This document shows, piece after piece, positions 63,465 to 64,000 of a stretch of 64,000 nucleotides of DNA. The stretch's first letter is position 1; every line of letters starts with the position of its first letter. Source of the DNA: Candidatus Pantoea gossypiicola (lineage in GTDB: Bacteria; Pseudomonadota; Gammaproteobacteria; Enterobacterales; Enterobacteriaceae); assembly GCF_008632075.1 (NCBI RefSeq), contig NZ_VWVM01000004.1, positions 248,001 through 312,000 of the forward strand, given 5' to 3'. The notes below the pieces were generated by a model. That model saw only the letters and a program-made list of their open reading frames with translations, had not been told where the DNA came from and searched no databases. Made by a program: the position numbers and the translations under genes.

Positions 63465-64000
63465 ATGAGCCACTTCGCGGTCATTGCACCGCCCTTCTAT
63501 AGCCATGTGCAGGCTCTTTCGCATCTGAGCCAGGCCTTAATCGCACGCGGACACCAGATTACCTTTCTCCAGCAGACGGATGTCAGCGCACTACTGACTG
63601 ACAGCCGGATAGGGTTTTTCCCGCTGGGTCTCGCCTCGCATCCGGCAGGCAGTCTGGCGCATACCCTGCAGCTGGCGGCGCATCCACTTGGCCCGTCGAT
63701 GCTTAAGTTAATCAACGAGATGGCGCGCAGCACAGAGATGCTCTGTCGTGAACTGCCGGTGGTGCTGAAGACGCTGGCGATTGATGGCGTGATCGTCGAT
63801 CAGATGGAGCCAGCCGGTGCACTGGCGGCAGAGTCTCTGAACCTGCCTTACGTCTCTGTGGCCTGTGCGCTGCCACTTAACCGTGAACCCGATTTCCCGC
63901 TGGCCGTGATGCCGTTTGACTATGCCAACACCGATCAGGCACGCGAACGCTATCGCGCCAGTGAAAAAATATATGACTGGCTGATGCGCCGTCACGATCG
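63465..64000 (+). CDS. crtX: Zeaxanthin glucosyltransferase CrtX (N-terminal 178 residues, cut by window edge)
   Basis: Glucosylates zeaxanthin using UDP-glucose. The reading frame is open from ATG 63465 to the window edge. It begins MSHFAVIAPPFYSHVQALSH and includes LQLAAHPLGPSMLKLINEMA, LCRELPVVLK, DGVIVDQMEPAGALAAES, SVACALPLNREPDFPLAVMP and EKIYDWLMRRHDR, matching Pantoea CrtX closely. AAGGA precedes the start. Beyond the edge crtY, crtI and crtB are expected. No idi gene lies between crtE and crtX. Confidence 0.96.
   Translation, partial: MSHFAVIAPPFYSHVQALSHLSQALIARGHQITFLQQTDVSALLTDSRIGFFPLGLASHPAGSLAHTLQLAAHPLGPSMLKLINEMARSTEMLCRELPVVLKTLAIDGVIVDQMEPAGALAAESLNLPYVSVACALPLNREPDFPLAVMPFDYANTDQARERYRASEKIYDWLMRRHD

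Overview
The window looks like enterobacterial DNA of the genus Pantoea (Erwiniaceae). The evidence is the right-hand edge, where a crtE of the Pantoea ananatis type is followed 9 bp later by the start of crtX (zeaxanthin glucosyltransferase), plus enteric-type DcuSR, MalT/MalEFGK/LamB, ProP, FucO, GlsB and OrtT. Carotenoid genes and maltose genes on one accessory replicon is what is known of the large Pantoea plasmid family LPP-1, so a megaplasmid origin is likely. No replication or partition gene lies in the window, so this is inference. No tRNA, rRNA, CRISPR array or complete insertion sequence was seen.

Layout. 0.4-2.5 kb: a 44-residue membrane peptide, an MHS-type transporter broken by one in-frame amber codon, and a VF530-family protein. 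2.6-14.7 kb: a C4-dicarboxylate block made of mqo, dcuSR, apbE, a soluble three-domain NADH-type fumarate reductase, a DASS dicarboxylate transporter and class I fumarase, with a perfect FNR box in the divergent promoter region. 14.8-15.6 kb: a HigBA-type toxin-antitoxin operon. 15.7-18.5 kb: two NAD(P)-binding reductases (one of the PRISE family) and a divergent LysR regulator. 18.8-22.2 kb: an inositol-type transporter, a TIM-barrel protein and an IolG-like dehydrogenase. 22.3-24.6 kb: a yfiR-dgcN-yfiB cyclic-di-GMP operon.

24.9-41 kb holds the whole maltose regulon in one place: malT, malPQ, malM-lamB-malK and malEFG, with a Phd-Doc toxin-antitoxin pair sitting between malQ and malM. MalT boxes, CRP-like sites and intercistronic hairpins can be read directly. 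41-45.6 kb: a TetR/quinone-reductase pair with overlapping palindromes upstream, then a tight four-gene operon of a 2-oxoglutarate/Fe(II) oxygenase with a MetQNI-like importer whose ATPase lacks the methionine-sensing domain. 46-53.5 kb: proP with paired inverted repeats in its leader, a frameshifted alpha/beta-hydrolase remnant, a PEBP-family protein, a LysR regulator, ATP-type dihydroxyacetone kinase, fucO, the orphan membrane toxin ortT and a 56-residue lipoprotein. 53.6-62.3 kb: a CynX-type exporter, glutaminase, an Rpn nuclease, a D-2-hydroxyacid dehydrogenase, a Met/His-rich DUF2946-PepSY membrane pair that looks metal-related, pirin, a small putative HTH protein and a YtfJ protein. The window ends inside crtX.

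Functionally this is a metabolic accessory region: anaerobic fumarate use, maltodextrin use, inositol and C3 use, osmoprotection and pigment, held together with two addiction-type toxin-antitoxin loci.
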